A stretch of 23,559 nt of DNA from Trichoplax sp. H2 (Eukaryota; Placozoa; Uniplacotomia; Trichoplacea), in contig NOWV01000410.1 in the NCBI GenBank assembly GCA_003344405.1, positions 1 through 23,559 on the forward strand, given 5' to 3'. The notes beneath the pieces are model-generated. The model saw nothing but the letters and a program-made list of their open reading frames with translations. It was not told the DNA's origin and did not search any database. Shown here one piece after another: positions 1-10,445 of the stretch; positions within the stretch are counted from its first letter, which is position 1, and every line of letters starts with the position of its first letter. A program made the position numbers and the translations under genes.

Positions 1-435
1 TGTAGATGTATAAGAAGTCGACGAGCTTGGAGTTGTATATGTACTAGTCGACGAGCTTGGAGTCGTATATGTACTAGTCGATGAGTACGTACTAGAACTA
101 CTTGGAGCCGTGTATGTTGAGCTCGATGTCGAATATAAGCTTGTAGATGTATAAGAAGTCGACGAGCTTGGAGTTGTATATGTGCTAGTCGACGAGTACG
201 TACTAGAACTGCTTGGAATCGTGTATGTTGAGCTCGAAGTCGAATATGAGCTTGTAGATGTATAAGAAGTCGACGAGCTTGGAGTTGTATATGTACTAGT
301 CGACGAGTACGTACTAGAGCTGCTTGGAGTCGTATAAGTTGAGCTCGAAGTCGAATATAAGCTTGTAGATGTATAAGAAGTCGACGAGCTTGGAGTCGTA
401 TATGTACTAGTCGATGAATATATACTAGTACTGCT
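1..435 (-). repeat. In-frame 111-bp tandem repeat, about four units
   Basis: Units start at 1, 142, 253 and 364, each with the sequence tgtagatgtataagaag. Units 2 and 3 are 111 bp (37 codons). Unit 1 is 141 bp because a 30-bp sub-block (ending in gtatatgtactag) occurs twice. Unit 4 decays after about 435. All lengths are multiples of three, as expected for a repeat inside a coding exon. Confidence 0.93.
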
Positions 436-530
436 TAAAGTAGTGGAAGTTGAGAATGATTGAGATGTAGTATACGAACTTGCTGAAGAATAAGCCGACG
501 AGGCTGTAGTAGATGACACAAGTGTGGAAG
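1..530 (-). CDS. Ser/Thr/Tyr-rich tandem-repeat exon of a secreted mucin-like protein (3' part runs off the window)
   Basis: Read on the minus strand, the frame whose codons fall on plus triplets 1-3, 4-6 and so on is open from 570 down to 1 and encodes almost only Ser, Thr and Tyr with some Pro. A good acceptor (pyrimidine stretch, then CTAG at 534-531) puts the exon start at 530; a second AG at 505-504 is also possible and gives the same phase. The exon begins with two bases that complete a split codon, matching the one base left over by the signal-peptide exon at 6479-6554. The first part is a non-repetitive S/T-rich stretch, followed by 37-residue repeats built from blocks such as STYTTPSSST. 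Differences between repeats are mostly silent. Heavy O-glycosylation would be expected. No family is recognised: it could be a mucin, a silk-like protein or a cuticle/adhesive protein. Confidence 0.72.
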
Positions 531-3221
531 CTAGAATGGAATAATTAAAGAAAATATACGAATTATAAACTCATTTACCTTACTGTAATCACACACGAGT
601 ACAGTATATTAATTTCAGTGAATTTGGGTCGATTGTGGATTTATAGGGATTTAATATTAATTTTATTGGGAATTAATTTTATAATGGTTACAATGAAGTA
701 TTTTCATTACATAAGATCCTTCCTGAAGACTGCAATACATAGCATTGATTTTTTTTAAAATCGTATTTCAAAAATTTTCAACCATTATATCATTTAATTT
801 TTATGTTAAAAGTGAATTTTCACCGTTATAATTAAGCGGACAAGATGGTTACAGCAAATAAAAATTAGACCCAATAATTACAAATAATTTTCTCGTAATT
901 CGAATAGGTGCGTCATGATGATGGTTACTCATACTCAGCAATGATATTACTATTAACATCGTAAAAATCTATATTGTAGATATAAATTTCAGTATTGCAT
1001 ATTGATATTCTAAGAAAATTGTTTATCCTAAAAACTAATCAATTGATTATTTACGGTGCTTGATAAATCACTATAACAAAATGGGTATTCAAGTGCTAAT
1101 CAATAGATCGTTAAGTCTTCTTCTTGCATAGAATTGTCTTATATTAATATTGAATGGTTGAAACTTTAAACCTGTTAACATTGAGTACTTAGTACTGACT
1201 TCTTGTCTGTTAGTTTATAACTTCGACATCGATATCTGCTAGTCTCAAAGGTATTAGCTTGAGATTATGAGTACTTGTAAACACGAGTTTTTATAGTCTG
1301 ATCCTTCGCGTTAATTGGACTGAAAATTAAAATATGTTGCGTCCCTTACTAGCTATGAATGTAAAACTATATCTTGATATCGAAGCTGCGATACCATAAG
1401 TGATAACGTTATGATGGCACTAAGATTCTAGTCATATGTATCACACTGTAATAATTAACCTTTCATTGATAGTTACTATTAAGTACTAGATTGCCGTATA
1501 AAAGAAAAGATTTATCATTTCTACTCAGAATCTAGGTAGTAAATTTGATTACAATATCTCTAAAAACTGTCTATAAGTTTGTATTTACAGAATATGAATG
1601 CCAAAATAATGATAAATCATTTCCAATAAATTTTCGTCTCTATTAATTAATTAGCATACACATAGACTTCATTGACTCATGCTCTAGCGTGCTAATGGTT
1701 TAAATTAATACAATTAGTACTGTTCCTATTTAACTTGTTATCATATTCGGGCGCTTTATTTAAACGTGACACTGTCACGCATAATATCATAAGGAATTAA
1801 TGTGTATACAAAAATAAAAAGGCGAGTAGAAAGAATGCCTCAAAAGCAAAATCGTCAGATGAAAATCAAAATAAAATAAATTAAGATTGCAAGTTATCTC
1901 GTTGGTAGTTATATCAACATATATAGCAATTCAGCCTTCATTGTAGATAAATTGTACCCGAAGCTATGTATACTTCATTGGCTCAAGACTGTACTCACTA
2001 GCAGTGTAATTATTGAAATAATGAGGTTAAAAAAGATTGTAAAAGAATACCTATTAAAATTATTGCATCGACGTAGTAATTAAAACATTTTACTTTACCA
2101 AGTAATGGATTAAATAAACGTGACGACATTATTTACTAGGTTACTATGATTAGTATTAATCCGGTAATGAAGATCATTATTTAAAAATGTGAATGGATAT
2201 GCCTTGTTTGATCAGCTTTTATCACCGAATAAATTTATGAATATGGTAGACTCTTAACATAACAAGGATCCATAAAAGGATTACTATAGTTCAAGATTAG
2301 TTATTTTAAGGCTACTGGAGCTAATTTGAAATGTAATTTGTAGATAATGGACTATTATACTTTCAGGTAGTAAAGTTTTTCAGCAACTGGAGAGTGTAAA
2401 ACAGTTTGTCGATATTGACACCTTTGAGTTTTCATTATGGGTGGATCGCACGGAATGAAGGAAGATCTTTTTGCAATTGAAATTTTACTCTACTTGAATT
2501 TCAAACAACGAAACACTTAGTTCTGTACTAGCTATAGCACTACTACTTTCGTTCTGGAAGGACAAAAATAGAGTTTTGTAAGGGCAAATGATAGATTTTG
2601 CTCTTTTCAATTAAACCCAAGATTTACACTACCATGTTATCAACCATAAATGGTCCAACAAGTATAAGTAGCTGGTTTTTGTTAGCGATTAGTAACCATT
2701 AACTCGTCTTAGGCTAAAGGTACGTATAACATTCAAGTCTATAGCTGTTAGCTTTTAGAGCATAATGTAATTGCCAGAATGTTTTCATAAACAGATCTTT
2801 CAAAATGTTAAAATTTGGGACTTTCTTACTCCCTTTCTTCTTAAATTACTTCCTTGTAGATGGTACAATTTCTGTAGTATTGATCGTGTTTCCACACGAC
2901 AGTGCGATGATGTATAGTTACTAATGGAAATGGAACAAAGTACAATATAGGATATACATAACGTAGCTTAAGGAATATTTTATGGAAAAATCTGTTTTTC
3001 ATATTCTTAATTGAAATCATGTTTTCGCCATGGGCTATTTTCATGAAAATGCCAAGGGTAAGCTTACTTGACCCTAACGATCGACGTAGAATTTCGTAGT
3101 AGAAAATTATGTGTAACACGCTATAGGACACGCATATATCATCTCAAGGAATATTTTTTAATAAGTCTATGTCTTATATTTCTCACTTGAAGGGATAGTG
3201 ATCTTGATCATTTATGAAAAA
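531..3221 (-). other. Intron 1 of the Ser/Thr-rich gene, distal part; no other gene seen
   Basis: This AT-rich sequence has no frame with protein-like composition on either strand. From 2744 it is present a second time in the misplaced allelic contig (3633 onward). I infer that it belongs to the long first intron. A small exon could be hidden here. Confidence 0.5.
3083..3221. repeat. Unit 1 of a diverged tandem repeat, cut by an insertion (main haplotype)
   Basis: It starts with gacgtagaat and corresponds to unit 1 at 3972-4129 in the other allele. The array continues at 5902 after the inserted element; units 2 and 3 begin at 5926 and 6113. Confidence 0.6.
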
Positions 3222-3612
3222 TGTAGTGTTTACTTCTAAATACGGTATAGTCTATTTTTAGTAAAAGTCAATTTCCACTAAATTGTAGCATAACTCTAAA
3301 TATGTATAATTTATATTTAACAAAATACTCTGTGGAAATCGCTTTGAATCTAGCTGAATTATATCGTAGCCCTGTCTTAACATAGAAGTAACATATTCTT
3401 ATTAGTCATTTATGTTTCTAAATGATTTCCTCCTGCTGTACTTCATACATTATAAAAGCTATCTTCTTTCACCTATCTCGTTAGTTAGTTCTGCTAGTTA
3501 CACGGTAAGCTTGCACGCTCTACCTATTCTACATTACTATAGCTATTCGACTAGTCACGTCGTTATACACGCTGTAATCTCACACGGTTTTTCCCTTTGC
3601 ACTAATTCCAAT
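3222..3612. mobile_element. Left part of a polymorphic insertion of about 469 bp (non-autonomous element)
   Basis: The other allele passes straight through this point (five As at 4106-4110), while here AAAAA at 3217-3221 is followed by foreign DNA starting TGTAGTGTTT. The sequence runs to the N gap and resumes at 5824, after the 133-bp overlap. No coding capacity is evident. Its family is unknown; a diverged relative lies at 14693-15106. Confidence 0.68.
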
Positions 3613-3632
3613 NNNNNNNNNNNNNNNNNNNN
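3613..3632. other. Assembly gap of 20 Ns
   Basis: Exactly 20 Ns. The 133 bases before the gap (3480-3612) are identical to the first 133 bases after the next gap (5691-5823), so this gap is not a real distance. Confidence 0.98.
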
Positions 3633-3971
3633 GCTGTTAGCTTTTAGAGCATAATGTAATTGCCAGAATGTTCTCATAAATAGATCTTTCAAAATGTTAA
3701 AATTTGGGATTTTCTTACTCCCTTTCTTTTTAAATTACTTCCTTGTAGATGGTGCAATTTCTTTAGTATTGATCGTGTTTCCACACGACAGTGCGATGAT
3801 GTATAGTTACTAATGAAAATGGAACAAAGTACAATATAGGATATACATAACGTAGCTTAAGGAATATTTTATGGAAAAATCTGCTTTTCATATTCTTAAT
3901 TGAAATCATGTCTTCGTCGTGGGCTATTTTCATGGAAATGCCAAGGGTAAGCTTACTTGACCCTAACGATC

Positions 3972-4490
3972 GACGTAGAATTTTGTAGTAGAAAATTATG
4001 TGTAACACGCTATAGGACACGCATATATCATCTCAAAGAATATTTATTAATAAGTCTATATCTTATATTTCTTACTTGAAGGGATAGTGATCTTGATCAT
4101 TTATGAAAAACACATTAATACTAATAATGGACGTAAACGATTGTGGTAGTAGTAAATTATTTGTATCATGTTATAGTCTATTGGATACGCATAACGCTTC
4201 TCAAAGGATATTTATTAATAAATCTATATCTTATATTTTTGAACTGAAACGACTGTGATCTTGACCTTGTCCATGAAAGACAATTAAGAATAATCTTATT
4301 AATAATACTGATGACGGACGTAGACGATTTGGCCTTAGGAAATTATATGTAAAGCGCTATAGGATACGTATAAAGTATCTCAAGTGATATTTTATAATAA
4401 ATCTATATTCTATATTTCTTAGCTGAAATAATAGTGATCTCGACCATTTCTACGGAAAGTAAATTAAAGAAAATCTTATTTAACACTAGC
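3972..4490. repeat. Three diverged tandem units of about 160-190 bp
   Basis: Units begin at 3972, 4130 and 4317 with gacgta(g/a)a. They share the order: rtaggaaattat-like block, a tataggatacg block, a tatttattaataaatctatatcttatattt block, then a tgatcttgaccat block. They are non-coding and lie within the inferred intron. The same array is present in the other haplotype. Confidence 0.6.
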
Positions 4491-4683
4491 GGCGAAGACT
4501 ATCCATTGCAATGGTGGAAACTATTAGATGTCAATGTAAAGCTTTAAATTTAGTTTACTGTAAAGTTATGCACTGGTTCATTTGTTGAAGACATTGATTA
4601 TAGCGCTTGATGACATTAAAATATTTAAAGTTTTAAATATCGTACGTGAAAAATTATCTATATTAGCATTTCAGTGTGCTTAC

Positions 4684-4759
4684 TTGTCGTAGTTTGGCCA
4701 TGGCAGATGATAGCAATGGCAAAAATGACTGCCAAGACGGAAGCTAAATTTGCTACCAT
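4684..4759 (-). CDS. Allelic copy of the signal-peptide exon (second haplotype)
   Basis: This is the same exon as at 6479-6554, carried on the misplaced contig 3633-5670. The ATG is at 4759-4757 and the GTAAGC donor begins at 4683. Compared with the other copy there are three base changes: one silent (GTA/GTG) and two conservative (Ala6/Val, Phe13/Leu). The hydrophobic core, the CHG cleavage region and the splice phase are unchanged. It is best regarded as the same gene seen twice and not as a second gene. Confidence 0.68.
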
Positions 4760-5670
4760 TTATTAAGCTGTTACAATTTCCGCTTTTCCTCCGTCTTAAT
4801 GATCAATCGCTAAGTTTCATACGACGTTTCTTCATCGATTTTATCTAGTGCAAGCTTAAAAATGTTTTACCGTTGTGCCAATAGGACTGTAAGTAAATCG
4901 ATTTAAATGCCTGAAAATTAATAATATTATGCATAAAAGTTAATGTGGTAAGGATAAAGGAATAACTACAGGAAATCCTATTCAAATTCACAAGATTATG
5001 ATTCATATTTAAAACAAGCTGCTTCTAGTGATATGCACGTGTACTTACCGATACTATATCTTGGTAATTATTAAGTAATAACAAGCCTTCGAACGGCACT
5101 GTATTAACAAAGTAAGCTAAAAATATGTGTTAATAGCTTTATAATGAATGACAGCTTACTTACCTCTCTTATTTTATGCATACGAGTATAACAATATCAA
5201 GCATAGATTGTCGGCACAAAAGTTGAAATAAAGTAGTTTGTCCGTATTTTTCTTACGGATTAGTCATAGCAACACAGTAGGGTTGTTGCCATCGACTTCG
5301 TGAGTCATTCTCATGTAAATCAAGTACATAAGAAAGCGTATTTCTCATTGTCATCATATCTATTGTAGAGATAATGGTTATCAAATTATTCTAATGCATG
5401 CTATAGATTTCGCAAATTAATGCAATTTAATTTTCATATCTGAGTAAAAATGGACGTAAAAACACCTTAATATCAGGTCGATCTAATGGATGGGACGAAT
5501 GTTGTAGCGATGTAAAATTTAATTTTACGGATGAAATGAAATTAAACAGGCACTTAATCAAAGTAAGATTCCGCCCTTAGTACTGATCGCATAACCGAAA
5601 CACTTTTTCCTGATAACTCCTTTAGTATCTCCGAATTTAAATTAGTAGTTTCATTAGATGATATTCAATA

Positions 5671-5690
5671 NNNNNNNNNNNNNNNNNNNN
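5671..5690. other. Assembly gap of 20 Ns
   Basis: Exactly 20 Ns between the allelic contig and the continuation of the main haplotype at 5691. Confidence 0.98.
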
Positions 5691-5901
5691 GTTAGTTAGT
5701 TCTGCTAGTTACACGGTAAGCTTGCACGCTCTACCTATTCTACATTACTATAGCTATTCGACTAGTCACGTCGTTATACACGCTGTAATCTCACACGGTT
5801 TTTCCCTTTGCACTAATTCCAATTAACTCTATTCCTCTACTAAATTAACTCTGGTAATTTACTGTGATCATTACGAATCCACAATCTTCCGAAACATCAC
5901 A
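5691..5901. mobile_element. Right part of the polymorphic insertion
   Basis: 5691-5823 repeats 3480-3612 exactly (contig overlap), and 5824-5901 is new. The element ends AAACATCACA, an imperfect inverted match (8 of 10) to the left end TGTAGTGTTT. It is followed by AAAAA at 5902-5906, the apparent target-site duplication. The homopolymer makes the exact boundary ambiguous by a base or so. Confidence 0.65.
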
Positions 5902-6478
5902 AAAAACACACTAATACTAATAATGGACGTAAACGATTGTGGTAGTAGCAAATTATTTGTATCATGTTATAGTCTATTGGATACGCATAACGCATCTCGA
6001 AGGATATTTATTAATAAATCTATATCTTATATTTTTGAACTAAAACGACAGTAATCTTGACCTTGTCCATGAAAGACAATTAAGAATAATCTTATTAATA
6101 ATACTGATGACGGACGTAGACGATTTTGGATTAGGAAATTATATGTAAAGCGCTATAGGATACGTATAAAGTATCTCAAGTGATATTTTATAATAAATCT
6201 ATATTCTATATTTCTTAGATGAAATAATATTGATCTTGACCATTTCTACGGAAAGTAAATTAAGGAAAATCTTACTTAACACTAGCGGCGAAGACTATCT
6301 ATTGCAAAAGTGGAAACTATTAGATGTCAACGTAAAGCTTTAAATTTAGTTTACTGTATACTTATGCACTAGTTCATTGTTGAAGACATTGATTATAGCG
6401 CTTGACGACATTAAAGTATTTAAAGTTTTAAATATCGTACGAGAAAAATTATCTATATTAGCATTTCAGTGTGCTTAC

Positions 6479-6554
6479 TTGTCGTAGTTTGGCCATGGCA
6501 GATGATAGCAATGGCAAGAATGACTGCCAAGACGGAAACTAAATTTGCCACCAT
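6479..6554 (-). CDS. First coding exon with signal peptide of the Ser/Thr-rich secreted protein (main haplotype)
   Basis: On the minus strand, ATG at 6554-6552 follows an in-frame TAA directly, so it opens the frame. It gives 25 codons plus one base before a GTAAGC donor at 6478. The peptide is a textbook signal sequence: MVANLVSVLAVILAIAIICHG, with likely cleavage after CHG and before QTTT. The n-region lacks a basic residue, which is mildly unusual. The leftover A pairs in phase with the CT opening the exon at 530, giving a Thr codon and continuing the Thr-rich run. The joined intron would be about 3.7 kb after removing the misplaced allelic contig. Another exon inside that intron cannot be ruled out. 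The second allele (4684-4759) keeps the same ATG, length and donor. Confidence 0.7.
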
Positions 6555-8631
6555 TTATTAAGCTGTTACAATTTCCGCTTTTCCTCCGTCTTAATGATCA
6601 ATCGCTAAGTTCCATATGACGTTTCTTTATCAAATTTATCTAGTGCAAGCTTAAAAAATGTTTTACCGTTGTGCCAATAGGACTGTAAGTAAATCGATTC
6701 AAATGCCTGAAAATTAATAATGTTACGCATGAAAGTTAATGTGGTAAGGATGAAAGGAATAACTACAGGGAATCCTATTCAAATTCACAAGATTATGATT
6801 CATATTTAAAACAAACCTCTTCTAGTGACATGCACATGTACTTACCGATGCTATATCTTGGTAATTATTATGTAATAACAAGCCTTCGAACGGCACTGTA
6901 TTAACAAAGTAGGCTAAAAATATGTGCTAATAGCTTTATAATGAATGACAGCTTACTTATCTCTCTTATTTTATGCATACAAGTATAACAATATCAAGCA
7001 TAGACTGTCGGCACAAAAGTTGAAATAAAGCAGTTTGTCCGTATTTTTCTTATGGATTAGTCATAGCAACACAGTAGGGATGTTGCCATCGATTTCGTGA
7101 GTCATTCTCATGTAAATCAAGTACATAAGAAAGCGTATTTCTCATTGTCATCATATCTATTGTAGAGATAATGGTTATCAAACTATTCTAATGCATGCTA
7201 TAGATTTCGCAAATCAATGCAATTTAATTTTCATATCTGAGTCAAAATGGACGTATAAACACCTATATATCAGGTCGGTCTAATGGATGGGACGAATGTT
7301 GTAGTGATGTAAAATTTAATTTTACGGATGAAATGAAATTAAACAGGCACTTAATCAAGGTAAGATTCCGCCCTTAGTACTAATCACATAACCGAAACAC
7401 TTTTTCCTGATAACTCCTTTAGTATCTCCGAATTTAAATTAGTAGTTTCATTAGATGATATTCAATAGGAACTTTCGATAACGCAAAAGTGAATAATAGC
7501 TGTTCATCAAAGCATCAGTATGGTTCATTATCATAGATAGATGTTAACTAATTACTAAAATGTAGGAAATGTATTTTAGATTTAGAAATCGAAAAATATT
7601 ATGATTTGAAGAAAGTAATTTATTCATCCCACGATCATTAACTAATTTTACTGTCGCGTCAGCTTGGAATTTAAAATTCTGAATATAATTGACTACACAT
7701 GATTAATCTGCTACTATCTCTTGCGTGTTTACATGTTCATCTATTCATTCTACATCAATCGATTAATAAACTATGTGACTGCAACCATTCAATGACACAA
7801 ATAAGACGATAAAAGTATATTCCATGGCTATTATCTCAAACATTAAGTTAATGAACCTCTGTTAAATGAAGAATAGCAATGTTAGACTTGCCCTATTATA
7901 TACCATTATTTTGCTTATATATCACAAAATAATATTTGTGTAACAGGCTACTACGATCTGTACTTGCTAATTTGGTACCAAAAATGACGCAAGCTACACT
8001 ATATTGATCCCTGCTGTGACATACTATAAGGATTAGGAAATTTTTTCTGATCAATAGTTTAGAACTGGGCGTCGCCATAATGCGTTAAGAATTATTAACT
8101 GTTTTTTTCGCTATTTCTTTTAATGATACATTTAATTGACATTAACACACAGCTGTATAGTAACTGTTTTAGTTTAGGCAAGATGACATAACAGGAATAG
8201 ATGGAATGCCTCGAATAAGGAACTTTATAAAGCTAGAGAGGATTTATTTACCTCTCTAGGTTAAGTCTTGTGGTGTAAATCTATAGCTATGGAAACTTCC
8301 GATAGTTCGTGCTAATTATATTTCAGATAAACTATATACTCATAAATAGTGTTTTAAAGTATTAATATCTTCAGTTATTGCTGTTCTAATCGGTAGAATG
8401 CATTAAATATAGGCATAAGTATGACCGAGCACTTGTCTATGGAATCTTAAGATTAAAAATATTGAACTGTTTAGCTTAAGTACCGTATATAGACAGCATT
8501 CAATGTAACACGAAATAACTGCACTTGATGTATATACTCATATTTTCAGATTATTTCTATTTTTATCTGACAATTTTATCAAATCTACTTGAACAAAGTC
8601 CAGTTGACGAGATTTAATTTAGCATTAAATT
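6555..8631. other. Upstream region of the Ser/Thr-rich gene and intergenic DNA
   Basis: The promoter and 5' leader of the minus-strand gene should lie just above 6554; I see no clear TATA box. The stretch to 7467 is also present in the allelic contig. No protein-like frame or RNA gene was recognised. One perfect hairpin at 8233-8259 is listed separately. Confidence 0.5.
8233..8259. repeat. Perfect 9-bp inverted repeat (hairpin)
   Basis: ctagagagg, then a 9-base loop, then cctctctag. Function unknown. Confidence 0.6.
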
Positions 8632-9250
8632 TAAATCTAAAATATTATAACTCAAACAATAATCTATATTAAGCATGTAGGCAAAGATAATTCTAAGCTA
8701 TAAGCGAATCGGTGGGGAGCTCCGGTTACCCGAGTAGGAGGACTGTATTATGTGCGAGGACAACAAAATGGATAGATAGTTATAAAATAAGCTGTAGCTA
8801 TTATATGCTGTAATCAAGTAGCTCAAGTATTTATTAACTTAAGTACATACATAACTACAAAGCGAAGCTTTTAGAGATTAAGTCGCGAGGGCTGCATTAA
8901 TTACGTGTTAGGACATCGTATTTGCGGCAGTATAATTACTCGTAAATGATATTAAGGTATAAAGCTCATTCTGCCTTAATTTATAATGACGTAGCTCGAG
9001 TAATTGATTTTATTAAGTAAAAATGCAATTTCAAGTATAAATTCTTAAGCCATAAATCTCTGATTATTCTAGCTCAAGTAAAAAAGCGGCTTTAAATCAT
9101 AAACATGCAACAGATGTTAACTTCGAAACCTCTGATTATTGTAGCTTAAGCTATGAGAAAATACTTAATACGAGCAAAATGGCGTGTACAATGTATCACA
9201 TAAATAGTCCCGGAATATAAATCTCTAACCATTACAGCTTAAAAAGAAGG
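8632..9250. repeat. Degenerate direct-repeat array with core gtagctcaag
   Basis: A phrase resembling taaatctctgattattgtag followed by ctcaagtaaaa recurs in decayed form near 8632, 8808, 8981, 9051, 9125 and 9216. Cores at 8818, 8991, 9069, 9141 and 9234 are spaced 173, 78, 72 and 93 bases apart, so the period is roughly 80. It is probably an old satellite or transposon remnant with no coding capacity. Confidence 0.4.
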
Positions 9251-10445
9251 GCAGTTTAATAAACGATAATTATGTGCCTGTGTAAGTTAAGATATTATCA
9301 TGATATAAATCCAAAATCACCTCTCTTGATTGGAGAGGAATGATTTTATTATAAAGAAGCATAATTTTGTGTGAAGAATACCAAAATATAGAATTCTGCC
9401 TTCCGTAGCCTCGATTGGATGAATATGTCAATATAAGTATGAAAGTGCATTAATTTTAACTGCCTTAGGTGTCAATGATAATAAGTATACACGCTATTTT
9501 ATGTTTCTGAATAAATTATTATCATTCGCAAAGACATAATCTCTAAATAATGGGCCTACAGGAATTTTTCTGATTTGATCAGATTGCTGTCCGCTGTGCT
9601 TATATCAGAATTAAGGATAATGCTTTAAGTCCTTAAATGGTATAAAAGCAGGCTCTTATGTTTTAACTACGATGCCGTGCTAACACTGATACAATTTCAC
9701 TTATGCTAATTTTTTTATTAAATGATACGAAATCGCAGGTACTTAGCACAACCTATACTCCAATCGCCTTATTTGATCTGTATCAAGAATTTTCTTTGCC
9801 CGATATAATAAATGTTGAGAAAATGACAGTAACGTACATTGCCCTATTTCTATATTCAATGTAGGGGAAATAGCTTAACATGGAACTAGTATACTATAGG
9901 AATAACTTTATCAGATCAATATTGCTTTTCTAGAATTACGGTATTTAGGAACTTGTTCTACTGTCTATCTATAGTTATAAACTATAGAGTGTTTGAACAG
10001 TGAGTAAATTTCTTGCACCATCTGGATGAGTCAACATATGTTCCTATTATTCTTATGCCATATGCATTTGCATGAATACAAAAAGTACCTTCGTTGTAAA
10101 GTGTATAAATGCTCAGCATTGCATTGTACTCCTATTGGCTAATATACGTTATAGTGGTAAGACATGAGTACAGTACTAATATATATATATCATTATTTCA
10201 AAATAAAGAAGCTCAGGTAAAATGTTATAAAGACTCGATGACTATTGCAATCATTGCAGTAGAGTACAGGTGAATATAGTAGCAGTAATATATGAGTGCT
10301 AGACGTTCATAATTGGATCCGGCCAACAAGAATAACAGAATTTCTGTTTAGAAATTAACGCCAATCTCTAGTCAAAGCTGTAAAATTTTATACCGTCGAT
10401 TTTATAAGTCAATTTTACAATCTACTTTTACAACGCAAAACCGAG
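9251..10445. other. Upstream region of the transporter gene
   Basis: No protein-like frame was recognised. It contains a TATA-like site at 9641 and a short AT dinucleotide run near 10179-10190. The 5' untranslated region of the transporter must lie here. Confidence 0.5.
9641..9648 (+). promoter_or_regulatory. Candidate TATA box for the transporter gene
   Basis: TATAAAAG is a perfect TATA match on the coding strand, but it is about 800 bp before the ATG. It would need a long leader or a 5' intron (a possible donor, AG|GTACTT, lies near 9738). Chance occurrence in AT-rich DNA is quite possible. Confidence 0.25.

Larger units (their letters stand above)
3633..5670. repeat. Misplaced allelic contig (haplotig) duplicating 2744-3221 plus 5902-7467
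   Basis: The left part matches 2744-3221 and the right part matches 5902-7467, with scattered single-base differences throughout. Its two ends fall inside the other copy, and it is bounded by 20-N gaps on both sides. It lacks the inserted element. This is the pattern of a second haplotype placed into the scaffold, as opposed to a true tandem duplication. Confidence 0.85.

Noticed and set aside
531-578. A possible 48-bp intron on the minus strand (AAG|GTAAAT at 579-573 to CTAG at 534-531)
   Set aside because: The codon before the donor would be an in-frame TAA for the phase required at 530, so an upstream coding exon at 579 is not supported.
2841-3131. Minus-strand frame of 96 codons, with a shorter version at 3763-4020
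   Set aside because: The two copies are alleles. They differ mostly by amino-acid-changing substitutions and one has an earlier stop; the composition is not protein-like, and the region is inferred intron.
3480-3612. tRNA gene or clear tRNA-derived SINE in the conserved core of the inserted element
   Set aside because: Box A and box B matches are too weak and no cloverleaf can be drawn; kept only as a possibility in the findings.
3412-3654. Plus-strand frame running through the first N gap
   Set aside because: It lies inside the inserted element and crosses Ns and a false contig junction.
4690-4745. Short plus-strand frame beginning MADDSNGKND
   Set aside because: It is antisense to the signal-peptide exon and stops after 15 codons. 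The minus-strand reading explains the conservation better.
7896-8078. Minus-strand frame of 60 codons
   Set aside because: Low-complexity AT-derived composition with no recognised motif or splice context.
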